DNA from: UBA8199 sp964507045
GTDB taxonomy: Bacteria; Verrucomicrobiota; Verrucomicrobiia; Limisphaerales; UBA8199
Assembly (NCBI GenBank): GCA_964507045.1
Contig: CAZDOO010000020.1
Coordinates: 4,143-68,142 of the forward strand
Direction: 5' to 3'
DNA length: 64,000 nucleotides
Shown here: in pieces, positions 33,739 to 41,925 of the stretch
How positions within the stretch are numbered: the stretch's first letter is position 1
How the letters are laid out: the number at the start of each line of letters is the position of its first letter
The notes under the pieces: model-generated
Told to the model about the DNA's origin: nothing
What the model saw: only the letters and a program-made list of their open reading frames with translations
Databases searched by the model: none
Program-made: the position numbers and the translations under genes

Positions 33739-36564
33739 TCACCCCAACGCATCTGCCAGCACTTCCGCCATGTGGCGCGCGCGGACGGGGGCGAGGTGGT
33801 CAATTTGATGGCGGCAGCTCGTGCCGGAGGCAACGACCACGGTTCCGAACGGTTGCGCCCGGATCTGCCGGGCGAGCGGCTCGGCCACCTTGAGCGAAAG
33901 CTCATACTTGGAGGCCAGCGAGCCGAAGGCGCCTGCCATACCGCAGCAGCCCGTGTCCAGCAGCGTCACGTTGCGCTCGGGCAGGCGCTCCGCCAGCCGC
34001 CGCATGTAAGCGGGGTTCGCCAGCGCCTTGGCATGGCAATGCGCGTGAATGACCAGGTTGCCCGCCCGGGTCTTGAACCGCAGGGCCCCGGGCTCGTGGC
34101 TGAGCAGCTCCTCGATGAACTGCTCGAACAGGAAGCACCGCTGCGCCACGCGCTCAGCGCCCTCCAGCTTCAACTCGCGGTAATCCTCCGCAAACATGGA
34201 ATAGCAGGACGGCTCCAGGAACAGGATCGGCGCGGCATCCACGTCCCGGCCCAGCAAGGCCAGGTTGTGCTTCCCCAGGCGCTGCACCTCGGCCAGGTTG
34301 CCCTGGCTGAAGGCCGGCCGGCCGCAGCACTTCCGCCCCGCCGGCAGCACCACCTCAAAACCGGCGGCTTCCAGCACCTTGACGGCCGCCACGCCGATAT
34401 GCGGCTCGTGATACCGCACAAACGTATCGTCCCAGAGCACCACCCGCCCGCGCGGGCCCTGGGGCGAGCGTTCCCGCCGCGCGAACCAACGATCGAACCG
34501 CTGCCGGGTGTAATGCGGCAGCGGCCGCTGCCAGGCCAGGCCCAGCGTCTTGCTCAGGAGGCTGCGCACAAACAGCGAGTCCAGCGCCGCGTTGGCCAGC
34601 CGCGGCAGGCGGCAGCCGAGCCGCCCGAGCAAGTCCACCTTGCTGATCAGCCGCTCGCGCCAGGACAACCCATCGCGCCGAATCCGCGCGTGCAGCAGCT
34701 CGGCTTTCAGCAGCGACATGTTCACGTTCGAGGGGCACTCGGTCGTGCAGGCCCGGCAGGCCAGGCAGTTGCTCAACGCCGCCTCCAACTCCACGCTGCG
34801 CAGCGGGTCCCCCGCCACGCCCCGCAACTCCAGCGTCGCGCGAATGGCGTTGGCACGCCCGCGCGTGCTCATGATCTCCTCCCCGGTCACCAGGAAGGTG
34901 GGGCACATGGTGGGCGTCTCTTTGCGGCAGCCGCCGCAGCCGTTGCATTGCTCGAGGTTGCGCGTAAACGAGCCGTCCTTGGCCGCAAACGCCAGCACCG
35001 GCGTGAAGGGCAGCTTCAGCTCGCGGCCCGCTCCCAGGCGCAAATTGGCGTCAATCTTGAACCGCCCGTCCGGAACAACCTTGCCCGGGTTAAGCAGGTT
35101 GTGCGGGTCAAAGGACGCCTTGATCTCGCGCATCGCGCCCAGCAGCCCGTCGCCGAGCTGCTCCTGCATGTACTCGGTCCGCGCCATGCCCACGCCGTGC
35201 TCGGCGGCCAGCGAGCCTTTGAACCGGCGGACCAGCGCCGACACCTCGTTGGCGAGCTGGCGGAACTTCTTCAGGTCCGCGGCCGAATGCAGATCCAGGA
35301 TCGGCCGCACATGGAGCAGGCCCGACGCCGCATGGCCATAGAAGGAGGCCTGCAGCCCCAGCGGCGCCAGGAGCGATTGCAGCCCGCTCACGTACGCCGG
35401 CAAGTCCTGCGGGCGCACCGCGGCATCTTCGATGCCGGTCGTGGGCTTGGCGTCGCCCTTGCGGCCCGTCAGGAGCGAAAGCCCGGCCTGGCGCAGGGAT
35501 GAGATAAGCCGGGCATCCGCTTCCCGCTTGAGAACCATCGTGCGCAGGCCCAGCCGGCGCTTGGCCAGCGCCGCCAGGCGCTCGTCCACGTCGTCAAAGA
35601 ACTCCACCGCCAGGATGGCCTGGCAGGGCTTCGCCTCCAGTTCGAGCAGGTTGCGCGCGGCCTGGAACGGGCGCTGGCCCCGGGTCTGGTCCAACAGGAC
35701 GCGATCGAGATGCTCGATGGCGGCGGGCTTGAGATCGAGCAGTTCCACCGTCGCCTGCATCGCCTCGGCCACGGACGCAAAGAAGATCAGGCCCAGCCCC
35801 TTCTGCGCCGGCAGGGGAACAATGTTCACTTCCGCCGAGGTGATGACCGCCAAGGTTCCTTCGCTGCCGCAAAGCACATGGTTCAGGTTGTTTGGCTCCC
35901 GCACGCAACGGTCAAGCCCGTAGCCGGGCCAGCGCTTCGACAGCACCGGCGGCAGGCGCTCCGCAATGCTCAGCGCGTGAAAATACACCAGGTCGTTCAC
36001 CAGCTCGCGCTGCTTGCGGAGGGTGTCGTGCCGGGCCCCCACCAGCACCACGCGGCCGTCGGCCAGGACTACCTCCAGCTCTTTGATGTGGTCCGCCGTG
36101 GTGCCATAGACCGGCGCGTGCGAGCCGCTCGAATTATTGGCGATCATGCCGCCCAGCGTCGCCCGCGAGCTGGTGGCCACGTCCGGCCCAAACCAGAACT
36201 TGTGCGGACGCAGGAATTGGTTGAGCTGATCCAGCACCACCCCCGGCCCCACCCGCACCGTCCGCCGCTCCAGGTCCAGGTCGCTGATCTGGCGCTGGTA
36301 GCGGGAGAAATCTATGATCAACCCGTCGCCCAATGCCCCTCCCGCCAGCCCGGTACCCGCCCCGCGCGCCGTCACGGTAACGCCCGCCATCACCGCCGCG
36401 TCAATCAGCAAGCTGACCTGACGCGTGTTGGCGGGAAAGGCCACCGCCGCCGGCGTGAGCTGGTAAATCGAGGCGTCGGTCGCGTAAAGCTGGCGCGCCA
36501 GATTATCAAAGGCAATCTCACAGTTCGCCCCTCTGAGCGTCGCCTGTTGTTGTGCCGAAATCAT
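33739..36564 (-). CDS. FAD-linked oxidase with Fe-S domains (YdiJ/D-2-hydroxyacid dehydrogenase-like)
   Basis: A 941-residue fusion. The N-terminal FAD-binding type 4 (PCMH) domain shows VTARGAGTGLAGGALGDGLI and GGMIANNSSGSHAPVYGTT. The FAD-oxidase C-terminal domain spans roughly residues 260-510 and includes SLAAEHGVGMARTEYM. Two 4Fe-4S motifs follow: CNGCGGCRKETPTMCPTF and CLACRACTTECPSNVNM. Finally there are two cysteine-rich CCG motifs, CCGRPAFSQGNL and CCGMAGAFGS. This single-chain FAD + Fe-S + CCG order is that of YdiJ, a D-2-hydroxyglutarate dehydrogenase, and of GlpC/LutA-like relatives. It probably oxidises a D-2-hydroxyacid and passes electrons to the respiratory chain. The ATG at 36564 is preferred over 36744. 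Divergent from marR. Confidence 0.93.
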   Translation of the reverse strand: MISAQQQATLRGANCEIAFDNLARQLYATDASIYQLTPAAVAFPANTRQVSLLIDAAVMAGVTVTARGAGTGLAGGALGDGLIIDFSRYQRQISDLDLERRTVRVGPGVVLDQLNQFLRPHKFWFGPDVATSSRATLGGMIANNSSGSHAPVYGTTADHIKELEVVLADGRVVLVGARHDTLRKQRELVNDLVYFHALSIAERLPPVLSKRWPGYGLDRCVREPNNLNHVLCGSEGTLAVITSAEVNIVPLPAQKGLGLIFFASVAEAMQATVELLDLKPAAIEHLDRVLLDQTRGQRPFQAARNLLELEAKPCQAILAVEFFDDVDERLAALAKRRLGLRTMVLKREADARLISSLRQAGLSLLTGRKGDAKPTTGIEDAAVRPQDLPAYVSGLQSLLAPLGLQASFYGHAASGLLHVRPILDLHSAADLKKFRQLANEVSALVRRFKGSLAAEHGVGMARTEYMQEQLGDGLLGAMREIKASFDPHNLLNPGKVVPDGRFKIDANLRLGAGRELKLPFTPVLAFAAKDGSFTRNLEQCNGCGGCRKETPTMCPTFLVTGEEIMSTRGRANAIRATLELRGVAGDPLRSVELEAALSNCLACRACTTECPSNVNMSLLKAELLHARIRRDGLSWRERLISKVDLLGRLGCRLPRLANAALDSLFVRSLLSKTLGLAWQRPLPHYTRQRFDRWFARRERSPQGPRGRVVLWDDTFVRYHEPHIGVAAVKVLEAAGFEVVLPAGRKCCGRPAFSQGNLAEVQRLGKHNLALLGRDVDAAPILFLEPSCYSMFAEDYRELKLEGAERVAQRCFLFEQFIEELLSHEPGALRFKTRAGNLVIHAHCHAKALANPAYMRRLAERLPERNVTLLDTGCCGMAGAFGSLASKYELSLKVAEPLARQIRAQPFGTVVVASGTSCRHQIDHLAPVRARHMAEVLADALG

Positions 36565-36682
36565 TGCGCGCCGCCAATCTAGCCGCGCCGCGCCCGATTG
36601 ACAACGCCGATCCGCGGCCCGGGGCGGGGGCGGGGCGCGCCGCGACCCACGCGCCCCGCCCCGCCGCCCCGAAAACAATATG

Positions 36683-36711
36683 TTGACATATAAACAATTA
36701 TGGACTAAACA
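36683..36711 (+). promoter_or_regulatory. Promoter of marR with duplicated TAAACAAT motif
   Basis: TTGACA (36683-36688), a 17-bp spacer and TAAACA (36706-36711) make a good sigma-70 promoter. The predicted transcription start is at or next to the ATG (36718), so the mRNA would be leaderless. TAAACAAT occurs twice, at 36691-36698 and 36706-36713, 15 bp apart, in the spacer and over the -10. That is a plausible operator for the encoded MarR protein or for control of the divergent oxidoreductase. Confidence 0.6.
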
Positions 36712-36717
36712 ATAAGC

Positions 36718-37185
36718 ATGAGACCGAAAGTGGACGACCATCACCCCGGCTACCGGACGCTGCTGGAGCTGCTGCGCACCGCCGATACGGTCTGGGACGC
36801 CAGCCGGACGTTCTTCGAGCGCTGGGACCTGGGCCCTAGCCAGTTCAACGTGCTGAACCTCCTGCGCCTTTACCCCGCCGGCTTAACCCAGACCGAGTTG
36901 AGCCGCGAGCTGATCATGCACCGGTCCAATGTGACCGGCCTGCTGGACCGGCTGGAGCGGCGCGGCTTGGTGGCGCGCCGGGAGGTGGCGGCGGATCGCC
37001 GCGCCTACAACGTGGTGCTGACCCCGGCCGGCGTCCGGTTGCTGCGCGACATCCTGCCCCGTTACTACCAGAACGCGGCGCGTGTGTGGGGCCGGTTGTC
37101 CGCCCGCCGCGCGGCTGCGTTGATTGCCGACCTGCAGCAGGTCGCGCGGAATGCCCAGCAAATCGCGGCCAATCTGCCGCGCTGA
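36718..37185 (+). CDS. MarR-family transcriptional regulator
   Basis: A 155-residue winged-helix regulator. The helix-turn-helix is LTQTELSRELIMHRSNVTGL followed by LDRLERRGLVARREVAADRR, whose wing ends at AYNVVLTPAG. Flanking helices (RTLLELLRTADTVWDASRTF and the C-terminal LIADLQQVARNAQQIAANL) form the dimer interface. The ligand is unknown. The gene lies back to back with the FAD/Fe-S oxidoreductase and 22 bp upstream of lnt, so it could control either side, and the shared 150-bp region carries a repeated TAAACAAT. Confidence 0.92.
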   Translation: MRPKVDDHHPGYRTLLELLRTADTVWDASRTFFERWDLGPSQFNVLNLLRLYPAGLTQTELSRELIMHRSNVTGLLDRLERRGLVARREVAADRRAYNVVLTPAGVRLLRDILPRYYQNAARVWGRLSARRAAALIADLQQVARNAQQIAANLPR

Positions 37186-37207
37186 ACTCCGGAACGAAAG
37201 GCTCAAT

Positions 37208-38605
37208 ATGCAAGCCCTTGCCCGCACGCTCCTCTGGATCGCGGTCGCCGCTGCTGCTTTTCACGCGGCCTACGCCTCCGTCAACGGCAGCTGGCTGATT
37301 ATCCTCTACCTTTTCGCGCTGCTGCAACTGGCGCAGACCGACCGGTGGCGCAAGGCCTTCTATTCGGGGCTGGCGGTCGGGCTTCTGATCGCCGTCGTGC
37401 GGCTGGCGTTCTTCTGGCGGTTATTCTCAGCCGGGGCGATGGCGCTCTGGCTGGTTTACGCCTTTTGGCTCGGGCTGTTCGTGGCTCTGGCGCGGCTGTG
37501 CCTCGGGCGGCCCGGTCCGCGATGGGGCTGGCTGCTGATTCCCTTTGCCTGGACCGGGCTCGAGTACTTCCGCAGCGAGCTTTACTATCTGCGCTTTTCA
37601 TGGCTGAACATCGGCTACGCCTTTGCGGGCGCGCCGTGGCAGGCGGCATTGAAGCTGACGGGAATTTATGGCGCCGGCTTCCTGCTGGCCGGCATCGCCT
37701 CGGCCACCGCATTCTGGTGGCAGCAATCCAGGATTCGGGCCGGGGCCGCGCTCGTTCTTGGCACCGGCGCGGTTTGCCTTGGAGGCCTGCTGGCGGGTCA
37801 ACAGCCCCCCGCGCCGTCCGCTGCCGGTATCCGCGTGGCCGGAGTGCAGATGGAATTCCCCCCAGAGGCGGAGGTGGTTTCGCGGCTGGAGGATCTGGTC
37901 CGCGAGCACCCGGAGGCGGAGTTGCTGGTGCTCAGCGAATACACCTTCGACGGCCTTGTGCCCGAGGCGGTCCGGGCATGGTGCCGGGAATCTGGACGCT
38001 ACCTGATTGTCGGCGGCAAAGAGCCGGCGCCCGGCGGCAATTACTACAACACCGCGTTTGTGGTGGGGCCGGAGGGCGACATCGTCTTCCGCCAGGCCAA
38101 GGCGGTGCCCATCCAGTTCTTTAAGGACGGCCTGCCCGCCCCGGAGCAGAAGCTGTGGGGCTCTCCGTGGGGAAAGATCGGCATCTGCGTCTGCTACGAT
38201 CTGAGTTATACCCGCGTGACCGACCGCCTGGTCCGGCAAGGTGCCCAGGCCCTGATCGTGCCTACCATGGACATGGCGAACTGGGGCAGCGACCAGCACG
38301 TCCTGCATGCCCGCGTCGCGCCGGTCCGCGCCATTGAGTATGGCGTGCCGGTCTTCCGCCTCGCCAGTTCCGGCATCTCCCAGTGGACCGACGGCGCCGG
38401 CCGCGTTTTGGCCACCGCGCCTTGTCCCGGCGACGGCGCCACACTGGCTGGAACACTGGAATTGCACGGCGCCGGCCGCTTGCCGCCGGATCGCTGGCTC
38501 GCGCCCTGCGCCTTTGCGGCGACAGGTGTATTGATGCTTGGGCTTGCGCTTCAGCGGCGTCCCGGCCCGCAGCCACTCACCCCTGACAAAGATACCGCCC
38601 TATGA
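37208..38605 (+). CDS. lnt: Apolipoprotein N-acyltransferase (Lnt)-like
   Basis: A 465-residue membrane enzyme. Five or so hydrophobic segments fill the N-terminal 200 residues (LLWIAVAAAAFHAAYAS, LIPFAWTGLEYFRSELYYLR). A periplasmic nitrilase-type domain follows with the catalytic triad: Glu in LLVLSEYTFDG, Lys in VFRQAKAVPIQFFKDG and Cys in IGICVCYDLSYTRV. SDQHVLHARVAPVRAIEYGV is typical of the fold. It is somewhat shorter than proteobacterial Lnt (about 510), mostly in the membrane part. Its stop overlaps the ATG of the acyltransferase/ligase gene by four bases, linking lipoprotein acylation with phospholipid re-acylation. Confidence 0.88.
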   Translation: MQALARTLLWIAVAAAAFHAAYASVNGSWLIILYLFALLQLAQTDRWRKAFYSGLAVGLLIAVVRLAFFWRLFSAGAMALWLVYAFWLGLFVALARLCLGRPGPRWGWLLIPFAWTGLEYFRSELYYLRFSWLNIGYAFAGAPWQAALKLTGIYGAGFLLAGIASATAFWWQQSRIRAGAALVLGTGAVCLGGLLAGQQPPAPSAAGIRVAGVQMEFPPEAEVVSRLEDLVREHPEAELLVLSEYTFDGLVPEAVRAWCRESGRYLIVGGKEPAPGGNYYNTAFVVGPEGDIVFRQAKAVPIQFFKDGLPAPEQKLWGSPWGKIGICVCYDLSYTRVTDRLVRQGAQALIVPTMDMANWGSDQHVLHARVAPVRAIEYGVPVFRLASSGISQWTDGAGRVLATAPCPGDGATLAGTLELHGAGRLPPDRWLAPCAFAATGVLMLGLALQRRPGPQPLTPDKDTAL

Positions 38606-40731
38606 CAACGCTGCTCCGCTGGCTATTCCGAATTCTCTACGGTTACCGCGCGCACAACGCAGCGGTGCTCGACACACCCGGCCCGGTCCTGTTGCTGCCC
38701 AATCACGTTTCCTGGTGGGACTGGCTGTTCATCGGCGTCTGCCTGGAGGATGACTGGCGTTTTGTCACCTCTAGCACCACGGCGGAACTGAGCTGGTTGC
38801 ACCGGCGCATCATGATCAACCGCCGCACCTTCCCCGTGGACATGAATTCACCTTTCGCCGTCAAACACATGGCCGAGTATCTCCAGACCGGCGGGCGGCT
38901 CGTGTTGTTCCCTGAAGGCCGCCTCTCCGGCACCGGCTCGCTGATGAAGCTGTTCGACGGCACCGGCTTCCTCATCTTCAAGACGCGGGCGAAGGTCATC
39001 ACGGCGTACATCCGCGGGGCACAGCGGCTACCCTGGTCCCGCAGCCCCGGCCTCAAGAAATGGCTTCCGCGCGTGTCCGTGCATTTTAGCGAACTCCTGA
39101 CGCCGCCCCACCCCGCACACGTCAGCGCCACCGCAGACCGGGCGCGCCTCACCGACTGGCTGCGCGACCGGATGATCCTCCAACGCTTCGAGACCGAGAT
39201 GGCCTTCGGACCCGCCACCCTGCCCGAGGCTATCCTCGCCACGGCGCGCCAGCGGCCCGGTCAAGTCATCCTGCAGGATATCAGCCTCCAGCAACTCACC
39301 TATCGGCGCTTGCTGGCGGGCGCGGATTTGCTGGCGGTCCAGTGGCGAGCCCTCCTGGACAAAGCCGGACCACGCGTCGGCGTGCTGCTCCCCAACGTCA
39401 ACGCCATGCCTGTTGCCACCCTCAGCCTGTGGGCGGCCGGGAAGGTCCCGGCGGTCCTGAACTACTCCAGCGGAACGGCGGTGCTGCTCGCGTGCGCCCG
39501 GCTCGCCGGCCTGAAGCACGTCATCACCTCGAAGGCCTTCCTCCAGCGCGCCCAGCTTGACCTTCAGCCCTTGGCCGAGGCGGGCATCCAGATACTGCTC
39601 CTCGAAGACGTGCGCGCCCGGATCACCCGCGCCCAACGCCTCCTGGCCCTGCTCCGCCAACTTGTGAACCCTCGCCTTCCGCTCCGCCACCTTCCCCCCT
39701 CGACCAACGATACCGCCCTCATCCTCTTCACCAGCGGCTCGGAGAGCGAACCCAAAGGCGTGGAGCTCACCCACCGCAACCTGCTCGCCAACATCCGCCA
39801 GATGCTGGCCGTCATTGACCTCATGGAGACCGATCGCTTCTTTAATGCCTTGCCGCTCTTTCACAGCTTTGGCCTGACCGTAGGCCTCTTGCTGCCGCTG
39901 GTGGAGGGAGTGTTCATCATCCTCTACCCGTCGCCCCTGCATTATCGCGTCGTCCCATCCGCCTTCTACAACCTCGACTGCACAATCTTCTTCGGCACCA
40001 ACACGTTCCTCAACGGCTATGCCCGCCAGGCCCATCCCTACGACTTTCACACCCTGCGCTACCTGTTCGCCGGGGCGGAGAAGGTCCAGGAAATCACCGC
40101 CACCGTGTGGATGCGCCGGTTCGGTGTACGGCTCCTGGAAGGCTATGGCGCCACCGAATGCAGCCCCTGCGTGAGCGTGAATTTGCCAATGCGCCCCCGC
40201 CATGGCTCCGCCGGCCAATTCCTGCCGGCCATCGAATACCGGCTCGAACCAGTCGAAGGCGTGGCCGGGGGGGGGCGCCTGTTCGTGCGCGGTCCCAACA
40301 TCATGCGCGGCTATCTGAACGCCGAAGCCAATGCCCGCTTCCAAGCCCTGGACGGCTGGTACGATACCGGCGATATCGCGAAGGTGGACGCCGACGGCTT
40401 TGTCTTCATTCTGGGCCGGCTGAAGCGCTTTGCCAAAGTCAGCGGCGAAATGGTCAGCCTCGCCGCCATCGAGGAAGCCCTGGCCGGGGCTTTCCCGCAG
40501 TATGGCCTGAGATTTGCCGTGGCGGTGGTCGCCCGGCCCAATGCCGCCCGCGGCGAGAAACTGATCGCCGTCACCAATGAGCCGAAGCTGACCCTGGAAG
40601 AAATGCGGATGGCCATTCAGGCTCGCGGGTTGAACAACCTCGCCGTCCCGCGGGAACTCAAGGTTCTCCACGACCTGCCCCGGCTCAGCACCGGCAAGGT
40701 CAACCACCGCGAGCTGGAGAAGGTTGTTTAG
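38602..40731 (+). CDS. Aas-like acyltransferase/acyl-ACP ligase fusion
   Basis: A 709-residue two-domain protein. The N-terminal 1-acylglycerol-phosphate acyltransferase domain has NHVSWWDW (HxxxxD) and LVLFPEGRLSGTGSLMKL. The C-terminal AMP-forming ligase domain has the P-loop LILFTSGSESEPKGVELTHR, GYGATECSPCVSVNL, WYDTGDIAKVDADGFVFILG and the terminal Lys in LPRLSTGKVNHRELEKVV. This is the architecture of Aas, which reacylates lysophosphatidylethanolamine. Lyso-PE is the by-product of Lnt, so its translational coupling to lnt (ATGA overlap) makes functional sense. It lacks the MFS transporter seen in LplT-Aas fusions. Confidence 0.92.
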   Translation: MTTLLRWLFRILYGYRAHNAAVLDTPGPVLLLPNHVSWWDWLFIGVCLEDDWRFVTSSTTAELSWLHRRIMINRRTFPVDMNSPFAVKHMAEYLQTGGRLVLFPEGRLSGTGSLMKLFDGTGFLIFKTRAKVITAYIRGAQRLPWSRSPGLKKWLPRVSVHFSELLTPPHPAHVSATADRARLTDWLRDRMILQRFETEMAFGPATLPEAILATARQRPGQVILQDISLQQLTYRRLLAGADLLAVQWRALLDKAGPRVGVLLPNVNAMPVATLSLWAAGKVPAVLNYSSGTAVLLACARLAGLKHVITSKAFLQRAQLDLQPLAEAGIQILLLEDVRARITRAQRLLALLRQLVNPRLPLRHLPPSTNDTALILFTSGSESEPKGVELTHRNLLANIRQMLAVIDLMETDRFFNALPLFHSFGLTVGLLLPLVEGVFIILYPSPLHYRVVPSAFYNLDCTIFFGTNTFLNGYARQAHPYDFHTLRYLFAGAEKVQEITATVWMRRFGVRLLEGYGATECSPCVSVNLPMRPRHGSAGQFLPAIEYRLEPVEGVAGGGRLFVRGPNIMRGYLNAEANARFQALDGWYDTGDIAKVDADGFVFILGRLKRFAKVSGEMVSLAAIEEALAGAFPQYGLRFAVAVVARPNAARGEKLIAVTNEPKLTLEEMRMAIQARGLNNLAVPRELKVLHDLPRLSTGKVNHRELEKVV

Positions 40732-40817
40732 ACATCACAGCCCATGAGAGCAGAAGACTACGAACAAAGCTGTGCAAACACAGGCGGCTGGTGGTATCCT
40801 CTGCCGCGGTTAGCCAA

Positions 40818-41909
40818 ATGATGAAGCGGAAGCAGACAGCTATCCTTGTCACTGGCCTCGGCTTGCTCGGCCTGCTTTCGCTCATAGCGCTGCGCCTTGT
40901 GAACACGCCCGGTGCCAGTGACGCCCCGCCCGCCGCCGGAACCAGCATTCCGGGCCAGCCTGCCCCCCCAAATCCCGCGGCACTGTTAGAGCGGCATCGG
41001 TCACTAGTTCTGCACAGCCCCTTCGGCACCGCACCGATCAGGGAAGTGCTGCAAGCGTTAGGCGAGGCAAGCGGGGGGCCCGAGGTCCAGTGGCTCTTCC
41101 AGGCATTAGCCTTGCGGAAAGACGAAGCGCTGCCGCTGGTGAAGGAGAGGCTTCGCGCGGGGGGCATGTACGAGAAACACATGCTGACCAAGTTTCTGCG
41201 CAGTTGTCCCTGGCCGGAGACGAAACCAGAACTGCTGGCTCTGGCTCAAGCACGCGGCGAAGATTGGTTGCCGAGACAGGGGGCGCTGTATGCCTTAGGG
41301 GCGCTCGGCGACGTATCGGCGGGTCCCGGGATCGTCGCGATCCTCCAGGAACAGGCATGCCCTAAAGGGGTCGAGTTGGTTGCCATCGCAGCCCTGGCCC
41401 GCATCGGATACCGAGAGGGCGCCGAGGCCATCCGCCCCCGCACGGAAGATCCCGACCTGCACGTGCGTTTGTTCGCCGCCCGCGCCCTGGCCGAACTCGG
41501 TGAGCCCGTGAACCGCGACTTCCTGCTCTCCGCCTTGCAGAACGAGGATTACCTTATCCGCCAGGAAGCTTGTGAAGCCTTAGGCGCTGCCGGGGACGAG
41601 GGCATCACCGGGAACCTTCAGTCGGTGGCCAGGAGCGATCCGCACGAAGCGGTTCGCGACGCTGCCGCTCAAGCTCTGCTGCAACGCGAGATTCGCGGCC
41701 TCACTCCTTCGCAAAAGCTCGCCCTGCTGGGACGAAACCTTCAGGGTGCTGAACACCGCAATGCGCTCTGGATGGTGCAAACGATCCTGGCGCAGTGCGG
41801 CACCGAGGGCAGGACCTTTGTCGCCAGTCTGGCTTCGGAAAACAGCCGCCTCGGAGAACGAGCCCTTGCGCTTTTGACTCTGTCATCGAACACGCCAGGA
41901 ACATACTAA
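40818..41909 (+). CDS. Membrane-anchored HEAT-repeat protein
   Basis: A 363-residue protein with an N-terminal anchor (AILVTGLGLLGLLSLIALRL), a Pro/Ala linker, and then about seven HEAT/PBS-lyase-type helical repeats. Examples are YALGALGDVSAGPGIVAILQ, LVAIAALARIGYREGAEAIR, HVRLFAARALAELGEPVNRD and RQEACEALGAAGDEGITGNL. These alpha-solenoids usually serve as protein-interaction scaffolds. No enzyme motif is seen. Start: ATG at 40818 or the adjacent ATG at 40821. The PLC/P1-type gene follows 16 bp downstream. Confidence 0.85.
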   Translation: MMKRKQTAILVTGLGLLGLLSLIALRLVNTPGASDAPPAAGTSIPGQPAPPNPAALLERHRSLVLHSPFGTAPIREVLQALGEASGGPEVQWLFQALALRKDEALPLVKERLRAGGMYEKHMLTKFLRSCPWPETKPELLALAQARGEDWLPRQGALYALGALGDVSAGPGIVAILQEQACPKGVELVAIAALARIGYREGAEAIRPRTEDPDLHVRLFAARALAELGEPVNRDFLLSALQNEDYLIRQEACEALGAAGDEGITGNLQSVARSDPHEAVRDAAAQALLQREIRGLTPSQKLALLGRNLQGAEHRNALWMVQTILAQCGTEGRTFVASLASENSRLGERALALLTLSSNTPGTY

Positions 41910-41913
41910 GACC

Positions 41914-41918
41914 GGAGG
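41914..41918 (+). promoter_or_regulatory. Strong Shine-Dalgarno before the PLC/P1-like gene
   Basis: GGAGG at 41914-41918 lies seven bases before the ATG at 41926. It is one of the few strong ribosome binding sites in this window and fixes the start. Confidence 0.6.
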
Positions 41919-41925
41919 ACATACT

